Positions 44,080 to 53,400 of a stretch of 64,000 nt of DNA are shown here, piece after piece. The position numbers and the translations under genes are program-made. The notes beneath the pieces were generated by a model that worked only from the letters and a program-made list of their open reading frames with translations, made no database searches and was not told the DNA's origin. This DNA comes from Bacteroidales bacterium (GTDB lineage: Bacteria > Bacteroidota > Bacteroidia > Bacteroidales > JAADGE01). The DNA lies in assembly GCA_021108035.1 (NCBI GenBank), contig JAIORQ010000052.1, forward strand, positions 124,001 to 188,000, in the 5' to 3' direction. How positions within the stretch are numbered: the first letter of the stretch is position 1; each line of letters starts with the position of its first letter.

Positions 44080-45327
44080 ATGAAAAGAATATTAATAATA
44101 CTGCCGATTATTTTTCTGTATCAAATTATAATTGCTCAAGAATTTAATTGGCATGCAAAAATCGAAGATGTAAACACTGCCGGCTATTATAAAATGTTTT
44201 TATCTCCGGATATTATTTCACAACTTAATCATTCATTTCCTGATATAAGAATTACAGATCAGTATAATAATGAAGTTCAGTACATATTAAAAAAGCAAAA
44301 AACGGTATATGACAGAGGATTACGGAAAGAACTTAAAATAATAAAAAATAAACATAAAAAGTTCAAACATTATACAGAGTTAATTATTGAAAACGAAGAA
44401 TCAATTAATATTTCTAATCTAATATTTAAAGTTGTAAATATTCATAACCCTGTATATATAAAAATATATGGTGCAAACGATCAAAAGAGATGGTATGTAT
44501 TGAAAAACAGTTTTCCTGTTGTTCCTGAAATTACTGTTGCAGACTCTACCGAGTTTAAAGTAATGGATATTCCTGAAAGTAAATTTCAATTTTATAAGGT
44601 TTTATTTCACGATTATGATGAAAAGCCAATTGAAGTAGGTCATGTTTTTTATCACAGACTTTCCGATATCAGAGCTGAATATATTCAATTACCTTCCCCG
44701 AAAGTCAGCCAAATTGATACAATGGGAAAAAGTATTGTAACTGTTGAATTTGCAAAACCTGAATTTGTTGATATGATAACATTCGGCATTAAAGGTCCTG
44801 AATATTATCTCAGAAAAGTTCAAATGAGAAAAAAGGACACTTCTTCAACGGAAACTTCAGATAATGAGTTTTATGATCAATTCAGAAAAGATTTTTATTT
44901 TGGCTCTTTAAAAAGTAACAGAATTAATCTTTATGATTATAAAGCTGAAAAAATAGAATTAATAGTTGATAATAAAGATAATCAACCGTTGGTTTGTTTT
45001 AAAGCTAATGCATATCAATTAAAGAACTATATTATAGCATACTTAAAACCGGATATCGAATATTATATCTTATACGGAAGTGAAACAGCAAGTTTTCCGA
45101 GCTATGATTTGCCTTATTTTAAGGATACAATACCTGAATTATTACCTGAAACATATATTTATAACGTAAAGAAGACAAAAAGATCAACTGAGAAGGAAGA
45201 ATATATTTGGAATTTTCCGTCTCAATATCTTTGGTATATGGTTGGTTTATTAGGTTTAGTCTTGATCTTAATCAGCATAAAATTATTAAGAGAACGATTT
45301 GGGAATAATGACAGAATGACTGAATGA
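44080..45327 (+). CDS. DUF3999-like exported protein
   Basis: The 415-residue protein has a signal peptide (ILPIIFLYQIIIAQ) and a periplasmic beta-rich body (FNWHAKIEDVNTAGYYKMFLSPDIISQL; VYIKIYGANDQKRWYVLKNSFP), followed by one C-terminal helix (YLWYMVGLLGLVLILISIKLL) and a short cytoplasmic tail. The discoidin-like DIRITDQ and MVTFG-type segments fit DUF3999. Separated by 34 bp from the DUF2339 gene, it forms an operon with it. Confidence 0.72.
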   Translation: MKRILIILPIIFLYQIIIAQEFNWHAKIEDVNTAGYYKMFLSPDIISQLNHSFPDIRITDQYNNEVQYILKKQKTVYDRGLRKELKIIKNKHKKFKHYTELIIENEESINISNLIFKVVNIHNPVYIKIYGANDQKRWYVLKNSFPVVPEITVADSTEFKVMDIPESKFQFYKVLFHDYDEKPIEVGHVFYHRLSDIRAEYIQLPSPKVSQIDTMGKSIVTVEFAKPEFVDMITFGIKGPEYYLRKVQMRKKDTSSTETSDNEFYDQFRKDFYFGSLKSNRINLYDYKAEKIELIVDNKDNQPLVCFKANAYQLKNYIIAYLKPDIEYYILYGSETASFPSYDLPYFKDTIPELLPETYIYNVKKTKRSTEKEEYIWNFPSQYLWYMVGLLGLVLILISIKLLRERFGNNDRMTE

Positions 45328-45362
45328 TAAAATGATAGAATGATAGAATGATTGAATGATAT
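45312..45362 (+). repeat. atgatagaatg short tandem repeats overlapping a gene end
   Basis: Imperfect copies of aatgatagaatg (9-10 bp apart) start inside the last codons of the DUF3999-like gene and continue past its stop. They may be slippage products that set the C-terminus. Confidence 0.6.
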
Positions 45363-45426
45363 ATTAATCAAAAAATGAAGTTACATATATTTTTTTAATC
45401 TCAAACAAATAAATAAATACAGATAA

Positions 45427-46125
45427 ATGAAAAAACTTTTTTTAATTACAGTAATTACTTTGATTGCATTTACTTCTGTTTATGCACAAAGCGGAGTATC
45501 TTTCGGCTTGCGTGTGATACCAACTTTTAATTGGACATCATTAACTGATACCGATACAAGCTATTCATATAAGGATACAGGTACAAACCTCGGTTTTGGA
45601 TTCGGGCCTTCGTTCAAATTTAACTTTTCTGATAATTTTAATATTGATGTTTCCGGGATTTTCACATGGCAAAAATTCGGAATAAATCAAACAAATGAAG
45701 TTACAAACCCGACACCTGTAAATATAACAGAAGATTTTAAAATTCAGTATTTAAAAATTCCCGTAAATTTAAACGGACAATTTAATGTTGTCGGAGACCT
45801 TCAAGCATTGATAAATTTTGGTTTAGGGGCCGGAATTAAGTTGAATTCATATCGTGTTATTTCTGATGAACCTAACAGTAATTCATATTCAACAGATTAT
45901 GAGGAGGTTTCTGTTTTAACTTTTGCAGATATTTATCTAACAGCCGGTGCCGGAGTTGTATATAATATTGTTGATAAAGTCCATGTGTCTTTAACTTGTC
46001 AATATAATCACGGTGTTTTAGACGGCTGGTACAACAATAAAAATGAAGATCCGTCAACAATTCAAGACTTAACATTAAAACACAGAAATATTGGATTAAG
46101 CATAGGTTTTTATATTGATATATAG
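45427..46125 (+). CDS. Outer-membrane beta-barrel protein (PorT-like family)
   Basis: The 232-residue protein has a signal peptide (LITVITLIAFTSVYAQ) and an eight-strand-like OmpA/PorT barrel: GVSFGLRVIPTFNWTS, GTNLGFGFGPSFKFNF, FKIQYLKIPVNLNGQF, DIYLTAGAGVVYNIVDKVHVSLTCQYNHG and a final strand NIGLSIGFYIDI. It ends in a TAG at 46123-46125. The next reading frame (RHS tip) starts one codon later in the same frame, so suppression of this single TAG would add 350 residues. Confidence 0.85.
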   Translation: MKKLFLITVITLIAFTSVYAQSGVSFGLRVIPTFNWTSLTDTDTSYSYKDTGTNLGFGFGPSFKFNFSDNFNIDVSGIFTWQKFGINQTNEVTNPTPVNITEDFKIQYLKIPVNLNGQFNVVGDLQALINFGLGAGIKLNSYRVISDEPNSNSYSTDYEEVSVLTFADIYLTAGAGVVYNIVDKVHVSLTCQYNHGVLDGWYNNKNEDPSTIQDLTLKHRNIGLSIGFYIDI

Positions 46126-46128
46126 AGA

Positions 46129-47178
46129 TTGGGTTACTACCCTTTTGGTATGTTGCAACCGGAGAGGTTCGCAAATACGGAAGATTACCGTTACGGCTTC
46201 CAAGGGCAGGAACCGGATAATGAGATTAAGGGAACAGGTAACAGTATAAATTATAAATATAGAATACATGACCCGAGGTTGGGCAGGTTCTTGAGTATTG
46301 ATCCGTTAACGGGTTCTTATCCTTGGAATTCTCCTTATGCTTTTAGTGAGAATAGAGTTATTGATGGTGTTGAGTTGGAGGGTTTGGAGTATTTAGATTA
46401 CAAAATCTCATATAAATTAAAAACAGCAACACAAGAATTTGGTGATGATGTAGGGTCAATACCGAAATTACGATTATGGAATGGAGATAATGAATTAAGC
46501 TCACGAGATATTTTTTATAAAAAATCTTATTTAGAAAAAGCTAAATCACCAAATCCAAATTTTTATAAAAATAATACTGGTTGGAAAACTACTGATTATG
46601 AATTTCATAAAGGACCATATGAAATTTCTGGAAAATTAGGTAGTAAAACTAATAAACCATTTCAAACAAGAGCAAATAATGTTATTTTTGCACATGAAAA
46701 TAGGTTTAAAAGAGGAAGTGCTAGTGCTGATGCTTTTTATAGTTTTATGGAGTCAGTTTATAATACAACTTTGACATACTCAGCATTAGAGGGTTATGAC
46801 CGTTCTGTTATATTTGAATCTTTTAAAAATGCTGCAAATGTGTCCTTTAACAATCAGAATTTTGTTTTTAGTCAATTTTATAGTCTTAATTTTGGGAACG
46901 GCGATGTAAGTGTTTTAGATTTTAATGCTGATGTAATAAATTATATGGTCTCTGGAGATATTGAGTGTGTAAATTATAATGGTCATTCAAGGACTGATTT
47001 TAAAAATTATAAAAATAAAGTTTACCAAACAGGTCAAAAATTATTAGATGAAAATGGACTTAACTTTAAAATTAAACCAAATGCTACTTTTTGGAACTCT
47101 CTATATCAGAATTCATGGATTAAAGGATGGGTTGATGGACCTCCTGGAGGTTGGAGTGGAGATGAAGACGAAGATTAA
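46129..47178 (+). CDS. Orphan RHS-repeat tip with C-terminal toxin-like domain
   Basis: The 349-residue frame opens at a TTG (no upstream ATG) with GYYPFGMLQPERFANTEDYRYGFQGQE split over the start, then the RHS core end: IHDPRLGRFLSIDPLTGSYP, WNSPYAFSENRVIDGVELEG. From about residue 90 onward the sequence is variable and AT-rich (TATQEFGDDVG ... GWSGDEDED end), i.e. the toxin part of a polymorphic toxin. I recognise no nuclease or deaminase motif there. The large RHS body and signal peptide are missing, so this is a cassette ready for recombination or a relic, not a complete secreted toxin. A probable immunity gene follows 9 bp later. Confidence 0.75.
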   Translation: MGYYPFGMLQPERFANTEDYRYGFQGQEPDNEIKGTGNSINYKYRIHDPRLGRFLSIDPLTGSYPWNSPYAFSENRVIDGVELEGLEYLDYKISYKLKTATQEFGDDVGSIPKLRLWNGDNELSSRDIFYKKSYLEKAKSPNPNFYKNNTGWKTTDYEFHKGPYEISGKLGSKTNKPFQTRANNVIFAHENRFKRGSASADAFYSFMESVYNTTLTYSALEGYDRSVIFESFKNAANVSFNNQNFVFSQFYSLNFGNGDVSVLDFNADVINYMVSGDIECVNYNGHSRTDFKNYKNKVYQTGQKLLDENGLNFKIKPNATFWNSLYQNSWIKGWVDGPPGGWSGDEDED

Positions 47179-47187
47179 TTAATTGAA

Positions 47188-47697
47188 ATGAAAAAAAGGA
47201 AGAAGAAATTATTTTTTTTAGCATTCCCATTTTATTTGGCTTGTTTTTTTATTGAAATTTTGTTTTTATTAAATTTTATAAAAAATGGGTTTGATATTAT
47301 TCTCACGATTTTGTTTGTTGTATGTTTTATATGTATGGGTTTTTATTACAGCATTGAATTATATAATAAAAATTGTGAATTCTATTTCTACATTTTCTTT
47401 ATTAAGTTTAAAAGAAAAATAATTGATTTTGGAAATATCAAAGAAATAGGTTTAATAACAAATGAACGAAATAGAACCTTTTATGCATCATCTATCAGTA
47501 AAGGATCATTTCTTAATACCAAAAAAATAGTCTATGAATTATACATTATTAATGACGAAAATGAACATATAACAATTGAAATATCAAACAATTACAATAA
47601 GTTGTTAAAGGTGGGAACTCATTTTTCAACTTTTTTTTCTTTGCCAATAAATGAAACAACTAAAATAAATTCCTATACAGATATTGAGAATTATTAA
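47188..47697 (+). CDS. Putative membrane immunity protein
   Basis: A 169-residue basic protein with two N-terminal helices (FFLAFPFYLACFFIEILFLLNFI and IILTILFVVCFICMGFYY) and a cytoplasmic beta-rich C-terminal domain of the PH-like type (CEFYFYIFFIKFKRKIIDFGNIKEIGLI; YELYIINDENEHITIEI). It lies 9 bp after the toxin tip on the same strand and is as AT-rich, which is the usual place for an immunity gene. The family is not recognised. Confidence 0.55.
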   Translation: MKKRKKKLFFLAFPFYLACFFIEILFLLNFIKNGFDIILTILFVVCFICMGFYYSIELYNKNCEFYFYIFFIKFKRKIIDFGNIKEIGLITNERNRTFYASSISKGSFLNTKKIVYELYIINDENEHITIEISNNYNKLLKVGTHFSTFFSLPINETTKINSYTDIENY

Positions 47698-47720
47698 AAT
47701 CCACACCTGTGGGATTGTAT

Positions 47721-47825
47721 CTCTGACCAGCGTAGTTTATAAAAAAGAAGCTCGGCGAAGTTTTTAACTTCGTTGTTCTGTCTATTCACACCCAAGTCGG
47801 TACAGAAAATTTCATTTAAAAATTA
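47721..47825. repeat. 105-bp direct repeat, copy 1
   Basis: The stretch beginning ctctgaccagcgtagtttat and ending atttaaaaatta is repeated at 48755-48859 with only two mismatches seen. It contains a short dyad (gaagttttt-aacttc). It separates the first toxin/immunity pair from the second. Confidence 0.92.
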
Positions 47826-47945
47826 CCTGTTCTTGCCAATAAATATAATCCAGCGAATAATATATTCTACCGAAATGCTGGTAAAAACTGGTTAAATAAA
47901 AACGTTCCTAATTGGGAGAAATTGTTTAAATTTACAAATGAATAA
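47820..47945 (+). pseudogene. C-terminal relic of a second polymorphic-toxin tip
   Basis: After a TAA at 47817-47819 the frame is open: KLPVLANKYNPANNIFYRN then AGKNWLNKNVPNWEKLFKFTNE and a stop at 47943-47945. It has no start codon and looks like the last 40 residues of a secreted toxin, cut off by the 105-bp repeat. The Imm26-like gene begins 8 bp later, the spacing of a toxin-immunity pair, so this may be the rest of its cognate toxin. Confidence 0.5.
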
Positions 47946-47953
47946 AAAAAAAT

Positions 47954-48583
47954 ATGAAGATAGAAAATGGAACTATATTGGAAATACCATTGGATAAAGA
48001 ATTTGGTTTCGCATATTCAAGATATTTAGATATTAGTTCTTCAATTAATAGAGAATTTGGTTCTGATTTATTAATGGTTTATTCAAATACTTCACTAAAT
48101 TCAATTAATGATATTAATGATATCATAAAATCAGAGTTATTATTTGCTCCAGTATTGATTGATGGCAAACCATCAATTAAAGGAAAAAATAAGTGGCGCA
48201 TTATTGGGAATTACATTGATAAATCAGATGATTTCATTCCAGATTTTAAAAGTGCAAGATGTTTTCCCTATATAGTGGAAGATGAATCGAAAATTGGACC
48301 TTGGAACCTTGTTAAATTAGGTATTGATGAGATTGAAACGGACTATCATAAGATAAAGCATTTAGAACAAAATTCAATGCATTCCGAAGATCAAATTGTA
48401 GCAAGAATTATTATGGAACTTTTAAGAACGAAAGGAATAAAAATTGAGGATTATTTTAATTTTAGTAAAGAAGAAGAACATATAAAAAGAACTTATTTTA
48501 AAATGAAAAATGTACCAATATATTCAAAAGTACCAAAAGAAATAAGAGGTCGCATTAATAAAAAAAATATCAAAATTTTATAG
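47954..48583 (+). CDS. Imm26-like immunity protein
   Basis: The 209-residue soluble protein begins IENGTILEIPLDKEFGFAYSRYL, close to the opening of the Imm26 immunity family (G-D/T-I-xx-IPL...G-x-A-x-x-R), and has LLFAPVLIDGKPSIKGKNKWRIIGN downstream. The C-terminal 60 residues (EDQIVARIIMELLRTKGIKIEDYF...) are not part of that family as I recall it. It follows a toxin-tip relic by 8 bp and is bounded by the two 105-bp repeats, as expected for an immunity gene kept after toxin loss. Confidence 0.55.
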   Translation: MKIENGTILEIPLDKEFGFAYSRYLDISSSINREFGSDLLMVYSNTSLNSINDINDIIKSELLFAPVLIDGKPSIKGKNKWRIIGNYIDKSDDFIPDFKSARCFPYIVEDESKIGPWNLVKLGIDEIETDYHKIKHLEQNSMHSEDQIVARIIMELLRTKGIKIEDYFNFSKEEEHIKRTYFKMKNVPIYSKVPKEIRGRINKKNIKIL

Positions 48584-48599
48584 TTTCTGCCGCAAGTAG

Positions 48600-48754
48600 T
48601 ATGCAAAAATAAAAGACGATGCTAAGCATTCTCTGCTAAGCGAAGAATAAAATAAAAAGACGATGCTAAGCGTAAAATTTTTCTACGCTTTTTCATTTTT
48701 GACAGTTTTTAACTGTTATTGCGTATGCAAAATAAAACGAAAACTGTAAAAAAA
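48600..48754. other. Spacer with short internal repeats, no gene
   Basis: The stretch holds two copies of aaaagacgatgctaagc (near 48610 and 48656), two copies of atgcaaaataaaa-like sequence and a weak hairpin agcgtaaaatttttctacgct (48667-48687). No open frame of note. It looks like rearranged debris of the toxin island. Confidence 0.5.
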
Positions 48755-48859
48755 CTCTGACCGGCGAAGTTTATAAAAAAGAAGCTCGGCGAAGTTTTTA
48801 ACTTCGTTGTTCTGTCTATTCACACCCAAGTCGGTACAGAAAATTTCATTTAAAAATTA
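48755..48859. repeat. 105-bp direct repeat, copy 2
   Basis: It is almost identical to 47721-47825. Its last 10 bp (48850-48859) form the stop and the C-terminal end of the AAA/DUF4143 gene on the minus strand, so the rearrangement that made the copy touched the end of that gene. Confidence 0.92.
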
Positions 48860-50196
48860 TCAATAAAATATTCAGCATATTCATATATTTTTGATGACAA
48901 ATAATAAGGCATATTCATAAGTGTATATTTTTTTCTTGCCGGTGTTTCTTGTTCTTCTATTTTAAATTCTCCTGCATAAATGCGTATTACATATTTATGT
49001 TCGGAGCGATTAATAAATTCATGTAAAGACCTTAAACTTCCAGTACTGCCCGATTTTATTTTAACCGGTATTATCAGATTTTTACAATTAATTATTAAAT
49101 CAACTTCTGATGATGCTTGCATTTTTTCTCTTACCCAAAAATGAGGTTTTTGTTTGTTTTTATTGTTTAATGCAATTAATTCTTGTGTTACAATATGCGG
49201 AATTATTGCTCCTTTATAACTGTTGCTCAAATCATTCATTCCAATCATTTCTGCCTGAATACCTAATGAATAGTTTAACAATCCTGTATCTAAAAATTGC
49301 AAACGTGGTGATTTTTTAAAATTTGCTTGTATAGGCGGTTCAGTAACTGTTGCAGGATATATGAGTTGAATAATCTGTGCTGCATCCAAGCTTCGCATTG
49401 CTTCGCCTACTTCGCGTGAGCGATAATTAGAATTTCCGAAATTATGAAATTTAATTCGTTTATCAATTGAAAGATGTGCAACATCCATTATGTGTTTGAT
49501 TGTTTTTTTTTCAGTATCATTACTTGCATATTTTTCTGCATCGTCTTGATATGAACTCCAAAGACTTTCGTAAATATCCGAAAGGTTTAACATGCTTTTA
49601 TTTTCTGCATAAACTTTAACTACTTCCGGCATTCCTCCTGTTATAACATAATTATTATACAGTTCCAGTAAAGTGTCATGTGCAAACTTATTGACCGGTA
49701 TTTGTTCTATTTGTTTCAGTGCTTGTGTATGTTGTATTGCTCCGATAAATTCAATAAAATTAAGCGGGTGCAAATACAGATATTCTACCCTGCCGACGGG
49801 AAATGATTTTACTTCACTTAATGCAAATTCCAACAAAGAACCTGCTGCTATTACATGAATTTCAGGATATTTTTCGAGAAAATATCGTAACATTCGTATT
49901 GCTTCAGGAGATTCTTGTATTTCATCTATAAAAAGCAATATTGGTTCTTTACCGGAATCAATGTTATAATTAACGAAGATTGACTCAACAATTTCTTTAA
50001 TGTCATCGGTTTTCTCAAAAAAAGTACGATCTTTATTATTTTCAAGATTTAATATGATACTTTGAGAATAGGTTTCAGAAAACATTTTAATTAAAGTTGT
50101 TTTTCCTACTTGCCTTGCACCTCTTAAAATGAGAGGTTTTCGATGTTTCTTTGTTTTCCACCGTTCTAATTCGGTATAAATATTTCTTTTAAACAT
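48850..50196 (-). CDS. AAA ATPase with DUF4143 domain
   Basis: The 448-residue protein has a P-loop (LILRGARQVGKTTLIKMF, residues about 22-39), Walker B (ILLFIDEIQESPEAIRMLRYFLE) and a sensor-type IHVIAAGSLLEFAL, followed by the DUF4143 region (RLQFLDTGLLNYSLG...HFWVREKMQASSEVDLII), which contains a PD-(D/E)XK-like core. Such ATPases are numerous, patchy and often associated with toxin-antitoxin or mobile DNA. The last residues (YFIDNF) lie in the repeat. Confidence 0.9.
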   Translation of the reverse strand: MFKRNIYTELERWKTKKHRKPLILRGARQVGKTTLIKMFSETYSQSIILNLENNKDRTFFEKTDDIKEIVESIFVNYNIDSGKEPILLFIDEIQESPEAIRMLRYFLEKYPEIHVIAAGSLLEFALSEVKSFPVGRVEYLYLHPLNFIEFIGAIQHTQALKQIEQIPVNKFAHDTLLELYNNYVITGGMPEVVKVYAENKSMLNLSDIYESLWSSYQDDAEKYASNDTEKKTIKHIMDVAHLSIDKRIKFHNFGNSNYRSREVGEAMRSLDAAQIIQLIYPATVTEPPIQANFKKSPRLQFLDTGLLNYSLGIQAEMIGMNDLSNSYKGAIIPHIVTQELIALNNKNKQKPHFWVREKMQASSEVDLIINCKNLIIPVKIKSGSTGSLRSLHEFINRSEHKYVIRIYAGEFKIEEQETPARKKYTLMNMPYYLSSKIYEYAEYFIDNF

Positions 50197-50486
50197 AGTA
50201 TTGTAATATAATCAGGGCAAATATAGTAATTATTTGTAACATAATAAGGGTAAATTGTTTATTATTTTGTTACAAAATCAGGCTTGTTATGTATTATGCA
50301 AATTTTCCGGCTATTTCTTTTGGGTTTCTTAATTTTTTGCTGAAAAATTCTTTGTGCGATCGGCTTTGCTGCCGTCATTCTTTCTATTCACACATGCTAA
50401 ACTGTAATATGCCATATAAAAAACAACTTATCTTCAAAATTTAAAATTATATTTACTATAATTGCATAGATTAGAATTGATATCCT

Positions 50487-53400
50487 ATGGCTAAAGCAAA
50501 AAAATTCGGTGCATTTGCAGGAGTATTTACACCTTCTGTATTAACAATTCTCGGTGTAATTATGTATATGCGACTCGGTTGGGTTGTCGGAAATGCCGGT
50601 TTAATAACTGCACTTGTTATTATTGTTATTTCTCATGTAATTTCTTTAACAACAGGATTAAGCATTTCCTCGGTTGCAACAGATAAAAAAATAAAAACCG
50701 GCGGTATCTATTACATTTTGTCTCGAAGCCTCGGTTTTCCGATGGGAGGAGCTATCGGTATAGCTTTATTTGTTGGTACTGCACTTGGTATATCTTTATA
50801 TCTCGTTGGTTTTTCAGAAAGTTTACTGGCAGTAGATCAGATTAGGGAATTTTTACAATTAGAACAAGACATTAACAGTTACAGAATTATAGCTTCGGCA
50901 TCATTATTACTTTTGGTTACTATTGCATTTATCAGTACCTCACTTGCAATTAAGTCTCAATATTTCGTTTTGGCAGCTATTGCAATTTCAATAGTATCAA
51001 TTGTTATAGGATTTTTTACAAATACACATTTGGCTCCTGAAACTGTTTCATTTACACCGGCAAGAGACAGTGTTGATATACAAGTTATTTTCGGAGTATT
51101 TTTTCCTGCTGTTACCGGTTTTACTGCCGGAGTTGCAATGTCAGGTGATTTGCGAGACCCTAAAAAAAATATACCTGTCGGTACATTATCGGCAATTATT
51201 GTCGGATTTGTTATTTATATAGGTCTTGCAGTATCATTTGCAGTATTTGTGAACAGAGATTTATTAATAAATGATTATAATTTTTTACTTAAAATTGCTT
51301 GGTTTTCGCCTCTTGTTCTTGCCGGAATATGGGGAGCTACATTATCGTCTGCATTGGGAGGTATTCTCGGCGGTCCCAGAATTTTACAGGCAATTTCAAA
51401 AGATAAAATAACACCGAGAATATTTGCAAAAGGTTACGGAGCTTCAAATGAACCGCGTAATGCATTAATTTTTATTTTCCTTATTGCTGAAGGAGGTATT
51501 CTTATCGGGGAATTAAATGTGATTGCAGGTGTTGTATCAATGTTCTATTTAGCTTCATACGGTTTTATTAATCTGGCATTTTTTCTCGAAAATTGGGCAA
51601 GTACTGATTTCAGACCTACTTTTAAAGTAAAGGGTGTTGTTGGATTAATCGGGTTTATTGCAAGTTTTGCCGTGATGGCTCAACTCGGCATGCTCTCAAT
51701 GATTGCATCACTTGTTATTATGTTTGGTTTATTTGCTTGGCTTAACAGAAAACAACTTAAATCAGAATCCGGTGATGTGTGGCAAAGTGTATGGATGTCG
51801 GTTATAAGAAAAGCATTACACAGTTTAGATAAGAAAAATCTTGAAGACAGAAACTGGCAACCTAATATTATATTATTCAGCGGCGGGCAAGAACAAAGAC
51901 CTCATTTAATTGAATTCGGGAAAGATTTGGTGGGGCAATACGGCTTATTATCAAATTTTGACCTTCATGAATCAAAAGATAAAAAATACTTATTCCCGAA
52001 ACATCTGCAATCTTATTCACAAAAAACAATTGAAGGTAAAGGAGTCTTTACACGCAAACAATCATGCAGTGATATTTATACAGGAATTGAAACAATAATA
52101 AGTACATACGGATTTTCGGGTATAGAACCGAATACCGTAATAATGGGATGGATGAGGCAGAGTAAGAATCCGGTAAGGTTTTCTCAAATGATAAAACGTA
52201 TTTACGAATTAGATGTGAATCTTTTATTGATTGATTATGATAAAAAAAACAGATACGGGAAATATAAAACAGTGGATATTTGGTGGAGAGGTTCCGGGAA
52301 TAACGGTAATTTTGCCTTAAATTTAATTAAACTTTTGTGGATTTCAGAAAATTGGGGCGATGCTAAATTGCGATTACTCGTAGGGAATTCCGTAAATGAA
52401 AATGCTTTAAAAATTAAAAATCATGCCGAACAAGTTGTCAGCAATATGAGAATTAATGCAGAAGTAAAAATTATTAATAATCAAATTGAGCAAAAACCGT
52501 TTTATGAATTAATAAGAATTGAGTCAATAAATACTGACCTAATTATTTTGGGAATGCCTGAAATAAAAGAAGGCAAAGAGAAAGAATTTGTTGAAAAAAC
52601 AAATGACCTCATGCATCAAATAGGAACTGTTGTGTTAATTAAAGCTTCTTCTCAATTTAAGGATTTGAGCCTTGGTTTAAAATATAAATTGCACACACAA
52701 AAAGAAGAAAAAGAACTTAATTCAATTATTTCCGGAGCTAATAAAAATATAAAGTTAATTCTGCCTGAAAGTCCGATTGCTAATGAAAAAATTAGTTCTC
52801 TGAATAATCAAATTCAAGAATTAAATACTGAAGTAATTAAAGAAAATCTTAATACTTTCTTTGTTCAACAAAATAATTTAACCAATAATATTATTAATGA
52901 TGCTGAAAGTCTTATCAATGAACGAATTATACCGTTAATAAATAATAAAAAGAAAAATTTACATCTTCTGACCGGACTTGATATATTTATTAAAAAAACG
53001 TTTGCATGTGTTCAAAAATTTAATGACGAACCCACCGAAATTCAGGAAGAAAGCCTTGACATCTCTTTCAATAAAATGATTGCCGGAATTGAACAAATGA
53101 TTGAAAAATTACCCGAATATTTTTATTATTCTTATAATGAAGAAGATTTGAAATATAAAGAAGACGATAAGGAGCAAGTAAGGAAATTTAAAAAGAAAAT
53201 GCGGCAAAAAACTTCTCGACTTAATTCCGGCAGTGTTCAATATAAGGTGAAATATAAGAAGTTAATAAATTTGCATTTGCCGTACAAGTATTTCCTGATT
53301 AGTCAAAATTGCGGAGAATTAACAGGAACTGTAAGCATTCGACATATTATTGAGATTCAAAAACTAATAAGGGAATTAAGAAATTCTGTTTTGAAATTGC

